This document shows positions 36,682-49,442 of a stretch of DNA of 64,000 nucleotides, one piece after another (the stretch's first letter is position 1; the number at the start of each line of letters is the position of its first letter). The stretch spans positions 1,116,001 through 1,180,000 of the forward strand of contig PQWQ01000008.1 of NCBI GenBank assembly GCA_002943765.1, read 5' to 3'. The stretch comes from Psoroptes ovis (lineage: Eukaryota; Arthropoda; Arachnida; Sarcoptiformes; Psoroptidae). The translations under genes were made by a program, and so were the position numbers. Below the pieces are notes generated by a model. It ran no database searches. It worked only from the letters and a program-made list of their open reading frames with translations, and was not told where the DNA came from.

Positions 36682-39600
36682 TTTGATATTAGAATAAATG
36701 AAGAAATATAATAATTGTAAAAATATTTGAACAAAATTTATTTAATATTAAATTATATAAAAAAATTGATGATTAAAAAAATTGAATGGTGAAAATGAGA
36801 AATGAAAATGAAATGAATCAAAATGTTTTTGAAAAAAAATTAAGAATTAAAAATAAAGTTGAATGAAATTGATGGAATGAAAACAATAATGTTGAGTTTA
36901 TGGAATTGAAAAATTTGATTTGAAATATCGTTGTAATCAAGAGTGATTGAAAATGAAGAATGATTTATTTTTGATTGACAAAAATCTAGGTATAACGATT
37001 TAGTCCTTAATGTATTAGTGAATTTGAAAATTTATCAACCTTAGTCATTTTTTATGTTCTTAGGTTCACTACCCTTTAATTCTTCAAAAGTTAATACTAA
37101 GTCGCATAAGGTTTTTTTCTGTCAACCCTTAGGCATAATTATTTTTAATTTTCTTCATTTCATTTTATCCTATTCATTGTCTATCAGGACCATAGGACAT
37201 TTTTTGTAAATCTGGTTTGAACATTCAACAAGCTATTTGTTGATCATTTCATAGACATTCACTTTTATAAATTTTAATTATTTTTTGTTAATGACAATGG
37301 AATAGTTTGTGATTGATAAAAAATCAATTCGCCAATGAAAAATTTAATCCTTTAACTGCGCATTTGGTGAATATTTCAAAGTTCACGAACTCACGAAATA
37401 TCATGAATTATCTGACATGAAACTTTAACCCCAATCATTTTACATACGCTGATTTTATTCTTAACATAAGATTCTCATAGTCATGTTAGTAATTTAGAAA
37501 AAATTTTATATCAGAAAATTATGTACTCATTTACAATTTTAGATGAAATAAATTTTAGGTAAATAATCATTGAGATTTTTGTTTGCAATCATTTTGATCC
37601 ATTGGTGATTAATTTTTCCTATTAATGCTAAATTTAATATGGTTGTTGTGAAACTGGTATTCTAGGTCCAGCTTAGCAACAACAATACCTTATCAAATTT
37701 TAAAATTTTTCATATTATCATATTTTTTATTATCATATCATATCATATCAATTCTTTCTTCTTTCCTAGTCCTTTCTTATAATATGACCTTGATTTCTTC
37801 TTATTCCTTATCATTTTCCTTGATACCAATATTTCTTTCTCTTTCCTTAAAATCATGTTCATGTTCAAATTTTCGATTCATTATGTTCAAATTATTACAT
37901 TCATATTCATGTTAATAATAAACCATAATTTTTGGACCAAAGAAGTCAATTGAAATCGCTTTGAACCTCATATAAATTCTTGAAGGGAATTTTTATGTAT
38001 CCCAACATATGGTTAATCGATTGCTCTTGTAATTTTTAATTTTGATCCATAAAATTGAATTTTAATTATTTTAATTTAATTAAGTGTAAAGAAACAAAGT
38101 TCCGAAACAATGTACCCCAAACGCGGTATTACTAATTCGATCGGCAATTTCTCATACATATTTCTCAATGGTCTAATTTTAACGTAAGCTGGATTACAAC
38201 ACTGACATTCCAATACGGATATTTTAAATTATTATCTTTATTGAATAATTAATCAAATCACAAATTAAATATAAAGATGAACATAATGATTATTTTATGA
38301 TACAAGGACCATGGCGATGTTCATGCCATGACTGACGAAAGAATAATAATTCTCAAGAATGGGCACGATAGGGTAAAGGGTAGAGGAATGTAAGAACCAA
38401 AGAAATAAAAGGCGGTATCGTACCAACAGAAATAAATTAATTAATGGGAAAATCGTAATTACAACCAAATGTCGGTGCCCTTTGGTCAGCCACATGCACA
38501 TGGTCAAACTAGTGTTTTTCCAAGGAGAATTTCTAAGAAAATTCCAATCAGTTGGTTGACCTCAGGGCCATAGAATTTTTCCATGAATTTTCAAACTTAA
38601 ATTTTGTCGTACGATGACCCTTTCCGTAAGGTCTCATTACAGATAAGTGTTTGTAATGATAATGTTACATGATTGCAAAATGATGGAAAAAATGACAAAG
38701 AAACGAATAATGATAGTAATTTCAATAATTTAAAATAATAATCAAAATATGCTATCTAACAATCAAGTTTTACAATTTATAATTTATTCATGAAATTTGA
38801 AATTTGCGAAAAATTTCATAGCAATTCGGTCATTAAAGAATTAAATCGAATGAAAAATATTGATGTGCATTTTGTTTAAAACTATGAATATGATTTGTAA
38901 ATCGAAAACATTGATATTATAATGCAAATTTGGCTATGATGACAAATGAATCGTGTTGATGATGATCCACGAATTATCAGCAATGAAACTCAATCGATGG
39001 TGTTGATAATAAACCATAGATTGTGTTGATTGATGACCAATGAATTATGTTCGATAATTAATTGGCCAAAATTATTCATATCATCCGTGACTTTTTCAAA
39101 CGAATCTTCACCGAATTCATAAATATTTTGAATGTAAATGATGATACATTGATAGCAGGATCCTTTGGTCAAATTCTTTATTTTGAGCATTCAATATTGT
39201 TGAGATTATGATCGAAACACTTGATATTTTAATTATTAGTCATCAAAAACTTGGTGTATTTATGATTTCGTCAATGCATTGATCAACCAAGTTCATGGAT
39301 AGATAAGTTTTCTAATTGATTTTCTGGCGATAAAATTCGATTAACCTTACATTTTTATCTGAATTAGCAAGAAATAAATTGGATAAGGATTAATTATTTC
39401 GAGAATTTTTTATTTCACCTCTTTAATCATTATCATTTCATTAGTGATTAGTTTGACAGGAATTTCGATCGAAATTTTATCAATTCGTGTCAAATTTCAA
39501 TTTATTATTTATGTTCAAAGCATTAATGCTTACTTTTTTACCGATAATTAATAATTCCACAATTTATCTGTTCGATAATTATATTTGAAACCGACCAAAT

Positions 39601-40070
39601 CGATTTTTATTGGATTGAAAATTGAGCAAATAAAAACAAATTCCAATTGAATTTCTATGATTGAAATTTATTAAAATTTTTTTAAAGTCGAAATCATCAG
39701 CTGCGAGCAAGTGTGATAAATTTATACATTGAAATCATAAATTAGGTATAAACTTTTGAGTGAAAAGCTAGTGGTAAAAAAAAAAATTTGCTTATGCTTC
39801 TACCACATGAACAGCTGATGTATTTCCCTGAGTGTAAATGATCCTTTAAAATATTTCCGAATACGTAAATACTTGTCATTTCCAATTTAAAATATGCATA
39901 CAAACAATACAAAACAAATGATATATGGATAATCTTTAGGGCTTAACCCTTTTTTTATTTCGAATATAATGGCTAACGATGGATTAGCTTATCCATATCT
40001 GACATCTGTATCTGCATTATCAACGATTTTATCATTATTTAGAAAAACAATTCAAATATTCAAACATTTT
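36682..40070. other. Palindrome-free non-coding DNA upstream of the transposase
   Basis: AT-rich, with none of the TTGTCC elements. A 66-codon minus-strand frame at 39190-38990 (KGSCYQCIIIYIQNIYEFGE) looks somewhat protein-like but is unrecognised. A foldback TTGTTGTGAAACTGG...CCAGCTTAGCAACAACAA lies near 37640-37690. Confidence 0.45.
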
Positions 40071-40146
40071 GAGTTGTCCAAAAAGTTCTTGTCGATTTTC
40101 CGATATGATTGTACGACACAGGCCGTATGAACTTTTCGGACAACCC
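40071..40146. mobile_element. TTGTCC palindrome (divergent class); first one after the 10 kb gap
   Basis: GAGTTGTCCAAAAAGTTCTT to TGAACTTTTCGGACAACCC. Confidence 0.78.
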
Positions 40147-40812
40147 TTTTAACTAATTCCACAAATATTAAATTATCAATCGGAAAACGAAAATATCAAA
40201 TGAATTGGTCATCATCAGCGAAAAAAGAAAAATCTTTCAAATCGATACAATTCAAATTATAAATCAAATTGAAGAATCATTGAAAAGCAAATGAAATAAT
40301 TTTGAATCAAAAATTTAATTCACGTAACAACATCTTTGGATTTTTCCGTCTTCAAATTTCTCAATCTTTGAATTCTCCGTCTTCAAAAAAAAATTTTCTT
40401 CTGGTCGAAAGAATCTTGAAAAATCATTGAATCGAAGAAGAAAGACTTGAAATCTTCATTCGCCTTCATCTGCTGAAATGATTAATCTTTGTTTATTTAT
40501 TTATGAATGACCATTCATTTTGGCCAAGACTAAATGACCAGAAGAAAGAATTTCATTTCAAAATCCATTCATTCGAATCATTCATTTCGTATGTCAATGA
40601 TTCATGTTTGTATTTGATTCGAATGCATTTGTTCATGTTTATCTATGTTTATGTTTGATTGTGCTCACACAATCAAAGGGCAATCAAATTCAATTGGTTT
40701 CAATTCAATTCCAATTCAATTTGAATTGAAATATCAAATAAACATCTTCAAATAATTTCAAATAATAATAAACATCTTAATCAAAGTCAAATCTTATTTC
40801 TTAGACATATTT

Positions 40813-40890
40813 TAAGCTGTCCATTATGTGATGTCGTATTTTTTCATGGGTTTTTGCCGTAAAAATCCGCTGTTACTTTTCGGACAACCT
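40813..40890. mobile_element. TTGTCC palindrome, strongly decayed
   Basis: Right end TTACTTTTCGGACAACCT is typical; the left end AAGCTGTCCATTATGTGATG is barely recognisable. Confidence 0.5.
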
Positions 40891-41150
40891 CCGAAAATCT
40901 ATTTTTTTTTTCATTTATTTCAATTGGCTTTCAATTGATTTATTTATATTTGTGTGAATGGCTCTCTCTGAATGAATGCCTTATATATCAATGTGTATTT
41001 GTTGACTTGCTGGTTGTTAACTGCTGCTGCTGCCACTGATTTATATGCGTACAAATTCAAAATAATTGAATTTTTATTTCATACCATTTCTTCAGATTTA
41101 TTATTTTTGAAGATTGAAAATTGGTTTGCAATTTGCATGTGAAACGCTTT

Positions 41151-41169
41151 GCCCGTCACAGGCACGGGC
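41151..41169. repeat. Isolated 19-bp GC-rich dyad
   Basis: GCCCGTCACAGGCACGGGC: same length and arm pattern as the dyad repeat, but the 76-bp tail is not visible. Confidence 0.45.
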
Positions 41170-42252
41170 TGCCACCGTTGATTCTGTATGATTGAGACCG
41201 GGATTCGGAACAAATTTCAATTCATTCATTCAAATCAATGAGATTCAAATCTCTTTATTTGATTTTCTTTCATTCTTCGTTTTCAATTTTTAATGGTAAT
41301 AAATTCCAATGCATTCAACATTGAATGCTTAAGATGTTGAAATGTCTTAAGACTATGCACTACATGTATGTATGTGTTTAATGTGTGTACATGTGCTAAT
41401 GCAGCTGTCGAAATAACCTAAAAAAACGGATATTGTTATCATTAACATTATCAGCATCATTCAATGATGATGACGTAATTATTTATTTATATCAGCGTAT
41501 GTATATCATTTCACATTTTTAGCATTTAATAAGCTTAAACTATTTCATCTATTTTCACCAAGATAGCTAGAATATTTATTATTATTTCATAGTTGTTGTC
41601 AATGAATTAATTCTTTTCATCGACTGAATTTATCAATTTATTTATTAGTTTTTCTTTTGGCCGAATAATTTGTGAATGGCTGCAGCTACTGCTGAAGCAG
41701 TAGCTGCGATTGTCATTGATATTTCATTTCAGCAAAGATTTTTGTAGGGATGAATTGATTCATTTCTCCAAAAATCTTGTTTCAAATGTTCTCAAAAACT
41801 GATTTTGGGCCATTTAGATTGATTACATTGATTTCGATACATTGATCTCGATTAGAGCTTTTCTCATTGATCATTGATCACTGATTGATCAGTTGTCAAA
41901 TGGTCAATGATTGGTCATTGATGATCTGATTATGAAACTTTTAATTTCAATTCGATCAAATCGAATCGCATTAATTTTTCTTGAATTTGATTCATTCATT
42001 TATCCGATTAATCGGGAAGATCAAAGATGTATCAATGATCGGTGATGATAATTTACTTGAGTTTTATCAGACACTCAGACATTAAATTTTCGATGTCTTT
42101 TTAGTCCTAATGGAACTAATAAATTCTGAAAAATTCTGTGCCATTCGCTGTCATAGTTCAGAGAATGGAAAGCAACACAGAAATGATTCTTTGTGAAATC
42201 AAATGCAAATTTTCAAATTTTCAAAAATGAAAATTTCTGAAAATTTGTCCGT

Positions 42253-42330
42253 CAGGCTGTCCGAGAAGTCTTTTCGCAAATCTTCGCAGATGTCAATCTA
42301 AAAATCAGCAAAAACTTTTAGGACAACCTC
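42253..42330. mobile_element. TTGTCC palindrome (divergent class)
   Basis: CAGGCTGTCCGAGAAGTCTT to AAAACTTTTAGGACAACCTC. Confidence 0.75.
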
Positions 42331-43002
42331 AGGCCATTTCAAATTTATTCACTGCTGCTGCTCAATTTTTATTTTATTCCTTTAAAAATTTCATTTTGTT
42401 CTTTATGAAGCTTGTTCAAAGAAAAAAATTTTTCTCTCATAGAAATAACAAAGAAGCATTTTCACTTTTCAAATTTTTTTTTTATTAAATTTAATTTAAT
42501 TTCATTCAATTTTGCAAAAAATGAAATGAAATTCTTTTCAAAATTTGAAATTCTGTGTCTGTGTGTGAGTATATGGGCCCAGTTTACACTGTTTTGTATG
42601 GATATTTTCAGTTCCAAAAAGATGAAAATCTTCACAAAGAATTCTTTGTAAGGAATTTCCTTGCCTTGGAAATTCTATGAAATTTTGTAAATTCTGTGAA
42701 TTTTTGAATTTTTCCCATTTTTTTGAAATTTAAATTGAGAAAAATGAATGAAAGAAATAAACATTTTAACAATTCAATCCAATTCATAGTGTTTTTTTCT
42801 AAGAATTTCTACTTCTTTTCATGGAAACACTAGAAAATAGCTTAGAATTTTGTCTTGAAGAATATTCTGCAGCATTCTATATTCGTGAAAGATATCACAG
42901 AGAATATTTTCGGAATATTTACGAAACACTTCGTTAAGATTTCGATTGAAAATTTCGATTAATATGATTTGATTTATGTTTGTTTTTTAAATTAAACAAA
43001 TT

Positions 43003-43091
43003 GACCCTTTGTCTATTGTCTATTATTTTTCACATTCAAACCTTGTTTGTTGCTAGGACAGAAAGGGTCAATGTAAAACAGGGTATAAGCG
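43003..43091. mobile_element. Possible piggyBac-like short element
   Basis: TTGACCCTTTGTCTA faces TAGGACAGAAAGGGTCAA. TTGA/TCAA flanks each differ from TTAA by one base. About 85 bp. Confidence 0.35.
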
Positions 43092-43409
43092 GAGGTAATT
43101 GAATGTCATTGACATTTGACACTTTGTTTTAATTATGACAATTGTTTGAGATATTTCAAGTTCATGTTATTGTGGTGTTGTTCTGATTTACATTCAATTC
43201 ATGGTTCATTGTTTAAACAACAAGCTATGTTTCGATCACGGAATATTCGAAACAAAATAGACCCAATGTATGTTTGTGTCACCAATATATTGATTTCGAT
43301 TGAACACCATTGATTAGTTTCAATTGATCTTATTCAATTGATTGATTCACTCATTGATTGACTGATTGATATAAGCAACATTGATCATGAATTGTTTTCA
43401 ATCATATCG

Positions 43410-43488
43410 CGTTGTCCGAAAAGTTTTTGCCGATTTTAAAGTAGAAATCGCTGTGTAAAATCAACACAAACTTTTCGTACAGCCTAAT
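43410..43488. mobile_element. TTGTCC palindrome (divergent class)
   Basis: CGTTGTCCGAAAAGTTTTTG to ACAAACTTTTCGTACAGCCT. Confidence 0.8.
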
Positions 43489-44070
43489 AACCGATAGATT
43501 ATAATTAAAAAATGTGACTTAACAATGCAAGACATTGTTTGGAGAATTCATCAATCCGAAACACCTCAGCATTACAATAATAATAATCAATAGAATTAAT
43601 GAAATTTGCGTTTGTTTTCAAATTGAATTCAAATTCAATTAAATTTCAATTGAATTCAATTTTCTTGAAATTTTATTTAGCTTCTCGAATTTCCATTTCA
43701 AAGACTATACAATTCAAATAAGCAAAGATTCAAAGATTATACAATGATATCATTCGACCATGGCATCATTGTTTGGATGGTTGTCGATGATCGAATGCCT
43801 GCCTCGCTAATATTCAATACCAAGCCACCATTGATTCTTTGATATTCACCTGGTGGCTGGGCAAGTTTCCTTCCCCGGAATTTCCTACGGAAAATTTCAA
43901 ATTCCTTTGAAAATTTCTCCACCAAAAAAATTCTTCTTCGAATGACAGAAATTTTTCTTGAAAATATTCCTCTCCTGCCATTCAAATAACAAAATGACAA
44001 CCAATTTTCGATTTAGATTGATGATGACGATAATAATAATAATAATATCGCCGATCCTAATACACATATA

Positions 44071-44152
44071 TTAGGCTGTCCGAAAAGTTCATTCCGCTTA
44101 ATCGATAGAGAGTTGCTGATGAAAATTGGCCACAACTTTTCGGACAGCCTAA
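44071..44152 (+). mobile_element. TTGTCC palindrome, family A, + orientation
   Basis: TTAGGCTGTCCGAAAAGTTC, ATTCCGCTTAATCGATAG; ends CAACTTTTCGGACAGCCTAA; TA on the left. Confidence 0.92.
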
Positions 44153-44591
44153 TTTAAAATACATTTAAATAAGAAATGATTACCTGAAAATATTTCTTTT
44201 TTCTTTTACCTTTCTTCGATCATCTTCCATTGAATCATCATTGAATTTGAAATTTTTCAAAATCATTTTTCAAAGAAAACCACCTTTGACTTTTCGAATG
44301 ACTTTTTCGAATCGATGAAACCACCACCACCCGGGAACACATGTGCATCGAAGCATATTCGTGGCCAAAAAAGAGCAGCCAGTCATTCCTTGAAAGCATC
44401 ATTGAGAGACACACATTCGAGTCTATACTTATTACTGTGAAAACAGGTACAAACAATGATAAGTCAAGTAAAGTAAAAAAATCAAAATTGAAAACAAATA
44501 AACGAATAAATACAATCAGTAAATACATTACAATAATAATAATTGAATGTATGTCAAAATATTTTTCATTTCAAATAATCAAAATATTGAA

Positions 44592-44670
44592 CGTTGTCGT
44601 TCGAAAAGTTTTGATCGCTTTCCCATCGTTATTCTATGGAATGAATTAGCTAGAACTTTTCGGACAGCTT
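44592..44670. mobile_element. TTGTCC palindrome (divergent class)
   Basis: CGTTGTCGTTCGAAAAGTTT to TAGAACTTTTCGGACAGCT; lies 22 bp from the next family A copy. Confidence 0.65.
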
Positions 44671-44691
44671 CTCATTTGTTCATGTTATATA

Positions 44692-44773
44692 TTAAGATTG
44701 TCCGAAAAGTTCATTCCGCTTAATCAAATAGAGTTGCTCATAAAAATCGGCCAAAACTTTCTGGACAACCTAA
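44692..44773 (+). mobile_element. TTGTCC palindrome, family A, + orientation
   Basis: TTAAGATTGTCCGAAAAGTT, CATTCCGCTTAATCAAATAG; ends CTTTCTGGACAACCTAA. Confidence 0.9.
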
Positions 44774-45881
44774 TACAAAATGAATGATAATATTAATAAA
44801 TATGAATTTACCTTTTTTGAGCGGGGAAATTTTCAGAAAACAAACAAACAAACAAATATTCCCTACAATTCCATTCATTTCTCAAATGCCAAAGATACAA
44901 AGTAATATTTACAACAATTGAAAAAAATTTTAGTCAAAATAATAACAATTGATCGAAAATAATAAATAACAATTTGACCAAAATCAAACAATCAAATCGA
45001 AAAATAATGACGATTATCTTGTTATTTATTATTGTTGTTGTGGATGATGATAATAACGATGATGATGATGATGATCCATCATTATCATTGCTATTATCAT
45101 CTTCATCGTCATAATCATCATAATCATCATCAAATAATGATAATAATCAATCGTCATTGACAAGTGAATGGTCGAATTTCAAATTGGTCAAATTTCAAAT
45201 TGGTCATTTTTTGTGGTCATTCCATGACCACTTGTGTTGATTTTCGATGTCCAATTGTATAATACTCCACATCAGCCGTGATCAATCAATAATGATGATG
45301 ATGATTAAGACTAATATTACTACCCATCAGGTAGGGTATACCCCTAAACAGGTGGCCATTTTTTTCGATTCGTCGGCTGCAAATTGGCTGCAAAAGATTA
45401 AATTACCAAGGCTTACTTACCTACCGCTGGTGAAGGCTATGTCTGTACTTGGAGCAATATTTGGACAGCGTGTACTAGATGCCATTTAACCCTTTTTAAT
45501 TTAATTTTTTATCCATTTTTCAATTTTTGTTGCATTCAGCTGAATCCATGCAATTTGCTCCGAGTGAATCCATCGATTCTATGCCGATATTCTCTCTTCG
45601 CGTACATCATTTGATATCTCTGGCATTTTGTTCATTTTTGATGTTTTCGAGATATTTCGAAAATTGGCAAATGAATGAATGCCAAACAGTGCCGAACAGA
45701 GGTTCATTTGCGAGCAAAAAAACTAATGCACCACCATCACTTCATATTTCATTATTATCTAAGTGGTAAAATGAGAGAAAAATCTAAAATCTAAAAATGT
45801 AAATATTCAAATATTCAATGATAGAATATGAATGGCTATATGGAATTCTGTCTGTACACATGAATTTCATATTTTGAATAT

Positions 45882-45962
45882 CAAGTTGTCCGAAAAATTT
45901 TTGCCGATTTCAAACAGTAATTTCCATTAGAAAATCAGCGAAAACTTTTCGGACAACCCAAT
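45882..45962. mobile_element. TTGTCC palindrome (divergent class)
   Basis: CAAGTTGTCCGAAAAATTTT to GAAAACTTTTCGGACAACCC. Confidence 0.8.
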
Positions 45963-46102
45963 ATTTGAATTATGAAAAATATATTCATCAAAAATATCTC
46001 ATATTCCACGATATCTTATGATCATCATCATCATCATCATCTCAAATTTCATAATTTTTTTCACCATTTTTTCTTATCAATTATTCTGATCAATGTAGAA
46101 AA

Positions 46103-46180
46103 GGTTGTCCGAAAAGTTCATTCCGCTTAATCAATCGAGAGTTGCTAATGAAAATCGGCCAGAACTTTCCGGACAGCCAA
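46103..46180 (+). mobile_element. TTGTCC palindrome, family A, + orientation
   Basis: GGTTGTCCGAAAAGTTCATT, CCGCTTAATCAATCGAGAG; ends CTTTCCGGACAGCC. Confidence 0.92.
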
Positions 46181-46645
46181 ATAATTTTCTATGTGCGTTC
46201 GTATTCATTTTTTGACTTCAAATTTTTCCAAAAATTCTCGTTGATAAGCCGTACATGGGCCTAATGGACCAGGGTCCTGTATGTTTTGTAAGTTTTCAAA
46301 CTAATGTTTTCAGCCATTCAACTGACATCTTGCATGACCGCGTCCAATCATCGCCAAGAAGAACCCACTAGTCACCACAGTCGTCTTGTCTTTGCTCATC
46401 CTACATCAGTGGTACTTGTTCTCTCACATTTTACTTCGATGAACAATAAACTTTGATTTTCTCAGATTTTTTCCAAGAAATCATAAAATCACAAAATTCA
46501 AATTAAACAAACAAAACAAAAAAGTTGCCGTTTTCAGTTCAGTTCACCCGCAAAAAAAACAGCACACTGAACACTCAAGGCGCCACGAGAATATTCTGGT
46601 GCATCGTACCCTGAAAAAATAATCATTAAAGTTCATAGTATTAGG

Positions 46646-46726
46646 AGGTTGTCCGAAAAGTTTATTCCGCTTAATCACAATAGAGTTTCTGCATGAAAAT
46701 TGGCCAAAACTTTTTGGACAACCTTA
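46646..46726 (+). mobile_element. TTGTCC palindrome, family A, + orientation
   Basis: AGGTTGTCCGAAAAGTTTAT, TCCGCTTAATCACAATAG; ends CAAAACTTTTTGGACAACCT. Confidence 0.9.
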
Positions 46727-47185
46727 AGAGAAAATTTTTGCTCCCGAAAAAAAAACTAATTCTGTTTGTTTATTTGTTTGTTTAAAATAATATTCCGTCG
46801 ACAATTTCATATAATCTCACCCATAGTGAACACTGAACTGAACATGAAAACATTTACATTGTTAATGGGTAAATGGATTTTCTGGTTCACAAAGTGATGC
46901 AGTGCAAGAAGAGAAACTTCATTGAATTTCAAAAAACATTGAAACTTGCATTGAAAATTTAGTTGAAAACACAGCAACAACGACGACGAAATAATGGAAT
47001 AATAATGAAATAATGAGCTTGAAATTTTTCAATTTGAAGAGTTTTTTCAATTCTGCTTTGGCATCATTATCATTATCGTTGTTTTTTGCTGTTGTTGTTG
47101 TTGTTTGTTGCCAAACAAACAACAAATAACAAGGGTTTCTGGGATATTTTTTTTTCTGAAAAAGAAAAAAAAAATCTAGAAAATA

Positions 47186-47265
47186 TTAGATTGTCCGAAA
47201 AGTTCTGGCCGATTTTCATCAGCAACTCTATTGATTAAGCGGAATGAACATTTCGGACAGCTTAA
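47186..47265 (-). mobile_element. TTGTCC palindrome, family A, minus orientation
   Basis: TTAGATTGTCCGAAAAGTTC, TGGCCGATTTTCATCAGC; ends GAACATTTCGGACAGCTTAA; TA on both sides. Confidence 0.92.
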
Positions 47266-48067
47266 TACATTGATTGAAATTAGTTGAAAGCTAATTGAAT
47301 ATAAACAAGTTATATATAACGATGATACAGGGATGAGGTCGACAATGATGATAATTGATTGATTTGGCCATTTGGCTTTTGGAAGAAATTTTCCGGGAAA
47401 ATAAATTTAAACAAAATTTCAATTTTCGCTTTTGAAAAATTTCTTCGTGAAATTGAACCGTATTGAGGCAAACCCAACCGATGTTTTCGAAGAGGATAAG
47501 GCCTGAAAAAAAATTGATTATCAATGATTGTTAATGATTTTCGGATGTTTTCATTGATATAGCATTCAATTGTACGATGTACGAGTGTATATTGATGTTT
47601 TGAAGCGATTCAAATTCGATTTAAAATTCAATTTTCAATTCAATTTTTGCTTCAATTGAATTCAATGAATTGAATGTTCAATGATTTAAATTAATTTAAA
47701 ATTCATTTTTTTCGGTTGAAAATTGAAAAAAGTGAAAAATCTAATTAAATTCAATGATTTCAAAGCATTATTATTATTCGAAGATTATGCACGAAGTGCT
47801 CATCATTTCTTCAATTTTTTTTTCTTGAAAAAGCGCGTACGCATCGTTCGTAGATTGAATTGGAAGCGCTATAGCGCTTCGTAGCAGTTTTCGAATGAAT
47901 TTTTTTCTTCATTGAATTAGTTATCTTTCGGAAAGCATATTCGGAAATCATTTCAAAGAATCGTTCGTTTTTCTTTTCTGAATTGAAATGATAATCGATT
48001 TTCTTACAAAATTTCAGATTTTTCCATCTTTCAAATGCTGTTTTTTTTTGGTGATACAAATTTATAT

Positions 48068-48150
48068 TTAGGTTGTCCGAAAAGTTCATTCCGCTTAATC
48101 ACAATAGATTTGCTAATGAAAATTGGCCAGAACTTTTTGGACAACCCCAA
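48068..48150 (+). mobile_element. TTGTCC palindrome, family A, + orientation
   Basis: TTAGGTTGTCCGAAAAGTTC, ATTCCGCTTAATCACAATAG; ends GAACTTTTTGGACAACCCC. Confidence 0.92.
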
Positions 48151-48625
48151 TACATTACTAAATACAAATAATGGAGTTTTTAGTGAATGAATTTTTTTTT
48201 GTGGAAAATATCGAATCAATCAATTCACAAGAAATTCATTCTCGTAGAATTTTTACTAAATACTCAACAAAAAAATTCAATGTCACGATTTTGTGATTTG
48301 ATCATTTGAAAAACATTTAAAATTGAATGCAATCACAAGCCCAATAACGACTATTCATACATAACAACTACGTAAATACTTGCTTATTTCAAATCAAAAT
48401 CAAATGGCAAACTTACCTGGCAAACAAACAAATAAACAGGCAATCGCTGTATAATTAATAATTATTTTGTTTGAACAATATTTTTTCGTTTAAATGATCA
48501 TTAAATGTTGTTTTGTCTTTTCATTCAATTCTTAAATGATTCATTAAATACAATGACGATAATAATAATGATCTTTGTTCGTTTGAAATGCTTTAAAAAA
48601 ATGTTCAAATATTGTTCGTTTCAAA

Positions 48626-48704
48626 GGTTGTCCGAAAAGTTGTGGCCAATTTTCATCAGCAACTCTCTATCGATTAAGCGGAATGAACTTTTCGGACAGC
48701 CTAA
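48626..48704 (-). mobile_element. TTGTCC palindrome, family A, minus orientation
   Basis: GGTTGTCCGAAAAGTTGTGG, CCAATTTTCATCAGCAACTC; ends GAACTTTTCGGACAGCCTAA. Confidence 0.92.
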
Positions 48705-49359
48705 TACAAGTTTAAATTATCTATGATAAAAAATGATAGAAATAATAACAAGTTTTTGTTAATAATTATAAATAATTGAATGATTTTCGAATTGATTTTT
48801 GAGTTTGGATTCAATTTTGAACTTTGATTGAATTCGATTCAATGGAATTGAATCGAATTGAATCAAATCAATGAAAAATGAATTTCAATTCATCTCAAAG
48901 CAATTCATTGAAATGAAACAATTCGTCGAAATGAAACATATTTTTGCCAATTGAAAAACAATTTTCAAAGCATTCAATTTTCAAAGTATTCAATGTGTCT
49001 TCTGTCTGTTTTTCAAAAATGAAAATTATTAGAAAATCATTTAAGCGTTGTTGTAATTAATAATCGATAATAAACATAGATACATTGTTGGAAAATATTA
49101 TTCACCTTTACCAATTCATACCTTTACGAATTCATACCTTTTAAATACTTTTCAATTTGAAAAAATGATAATAATGATGATTATTGCCATTGAAACATAG
49201 ACATTCGTAGACACACATGTTTGACTTTCATCTTTAATAATGATAGGTGATTCAATTCCATAATTATTTCATATCATCATTATAATTAGTGTTAATTGCT
49301 TTGTTTTTAGCCTTTTGAAGCAGTTCGAGTTGTCGTTGTTTTTTGGTTCAAAATTTCTA

Positions 49360-49442
49360 TTAGGTTGTCCGAAAAGTTCTGGCCGATTTTTCATGAGCAA
49401 TTCTATTGATTAAGCAGAATGAACTTTTCGGACAGCCTCTAA
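49360..49442 (-). mobile_element. TTGTCC palindrome, family A, minus orientation
   Basis: TTAGGTTGTCCGAAAAGTTC, TGGCCGATTTTTCATGAGC; ends CTTTTCGGACAGCCTCTAA. Confidence 0.92.

Noticed and set aside
36682..38500. CACTA-type terminal repeat for the transposase element
   Set aside because: Scanned CACT/AGTG words on both sides of the gene but found no convincing inverted pair by eye.
38990..39190. 66-codon minus-strand frame with protein-like composition
   Set aside because: No family recognised, no supporting splice structure found; kept only as a remark in the regional entry.
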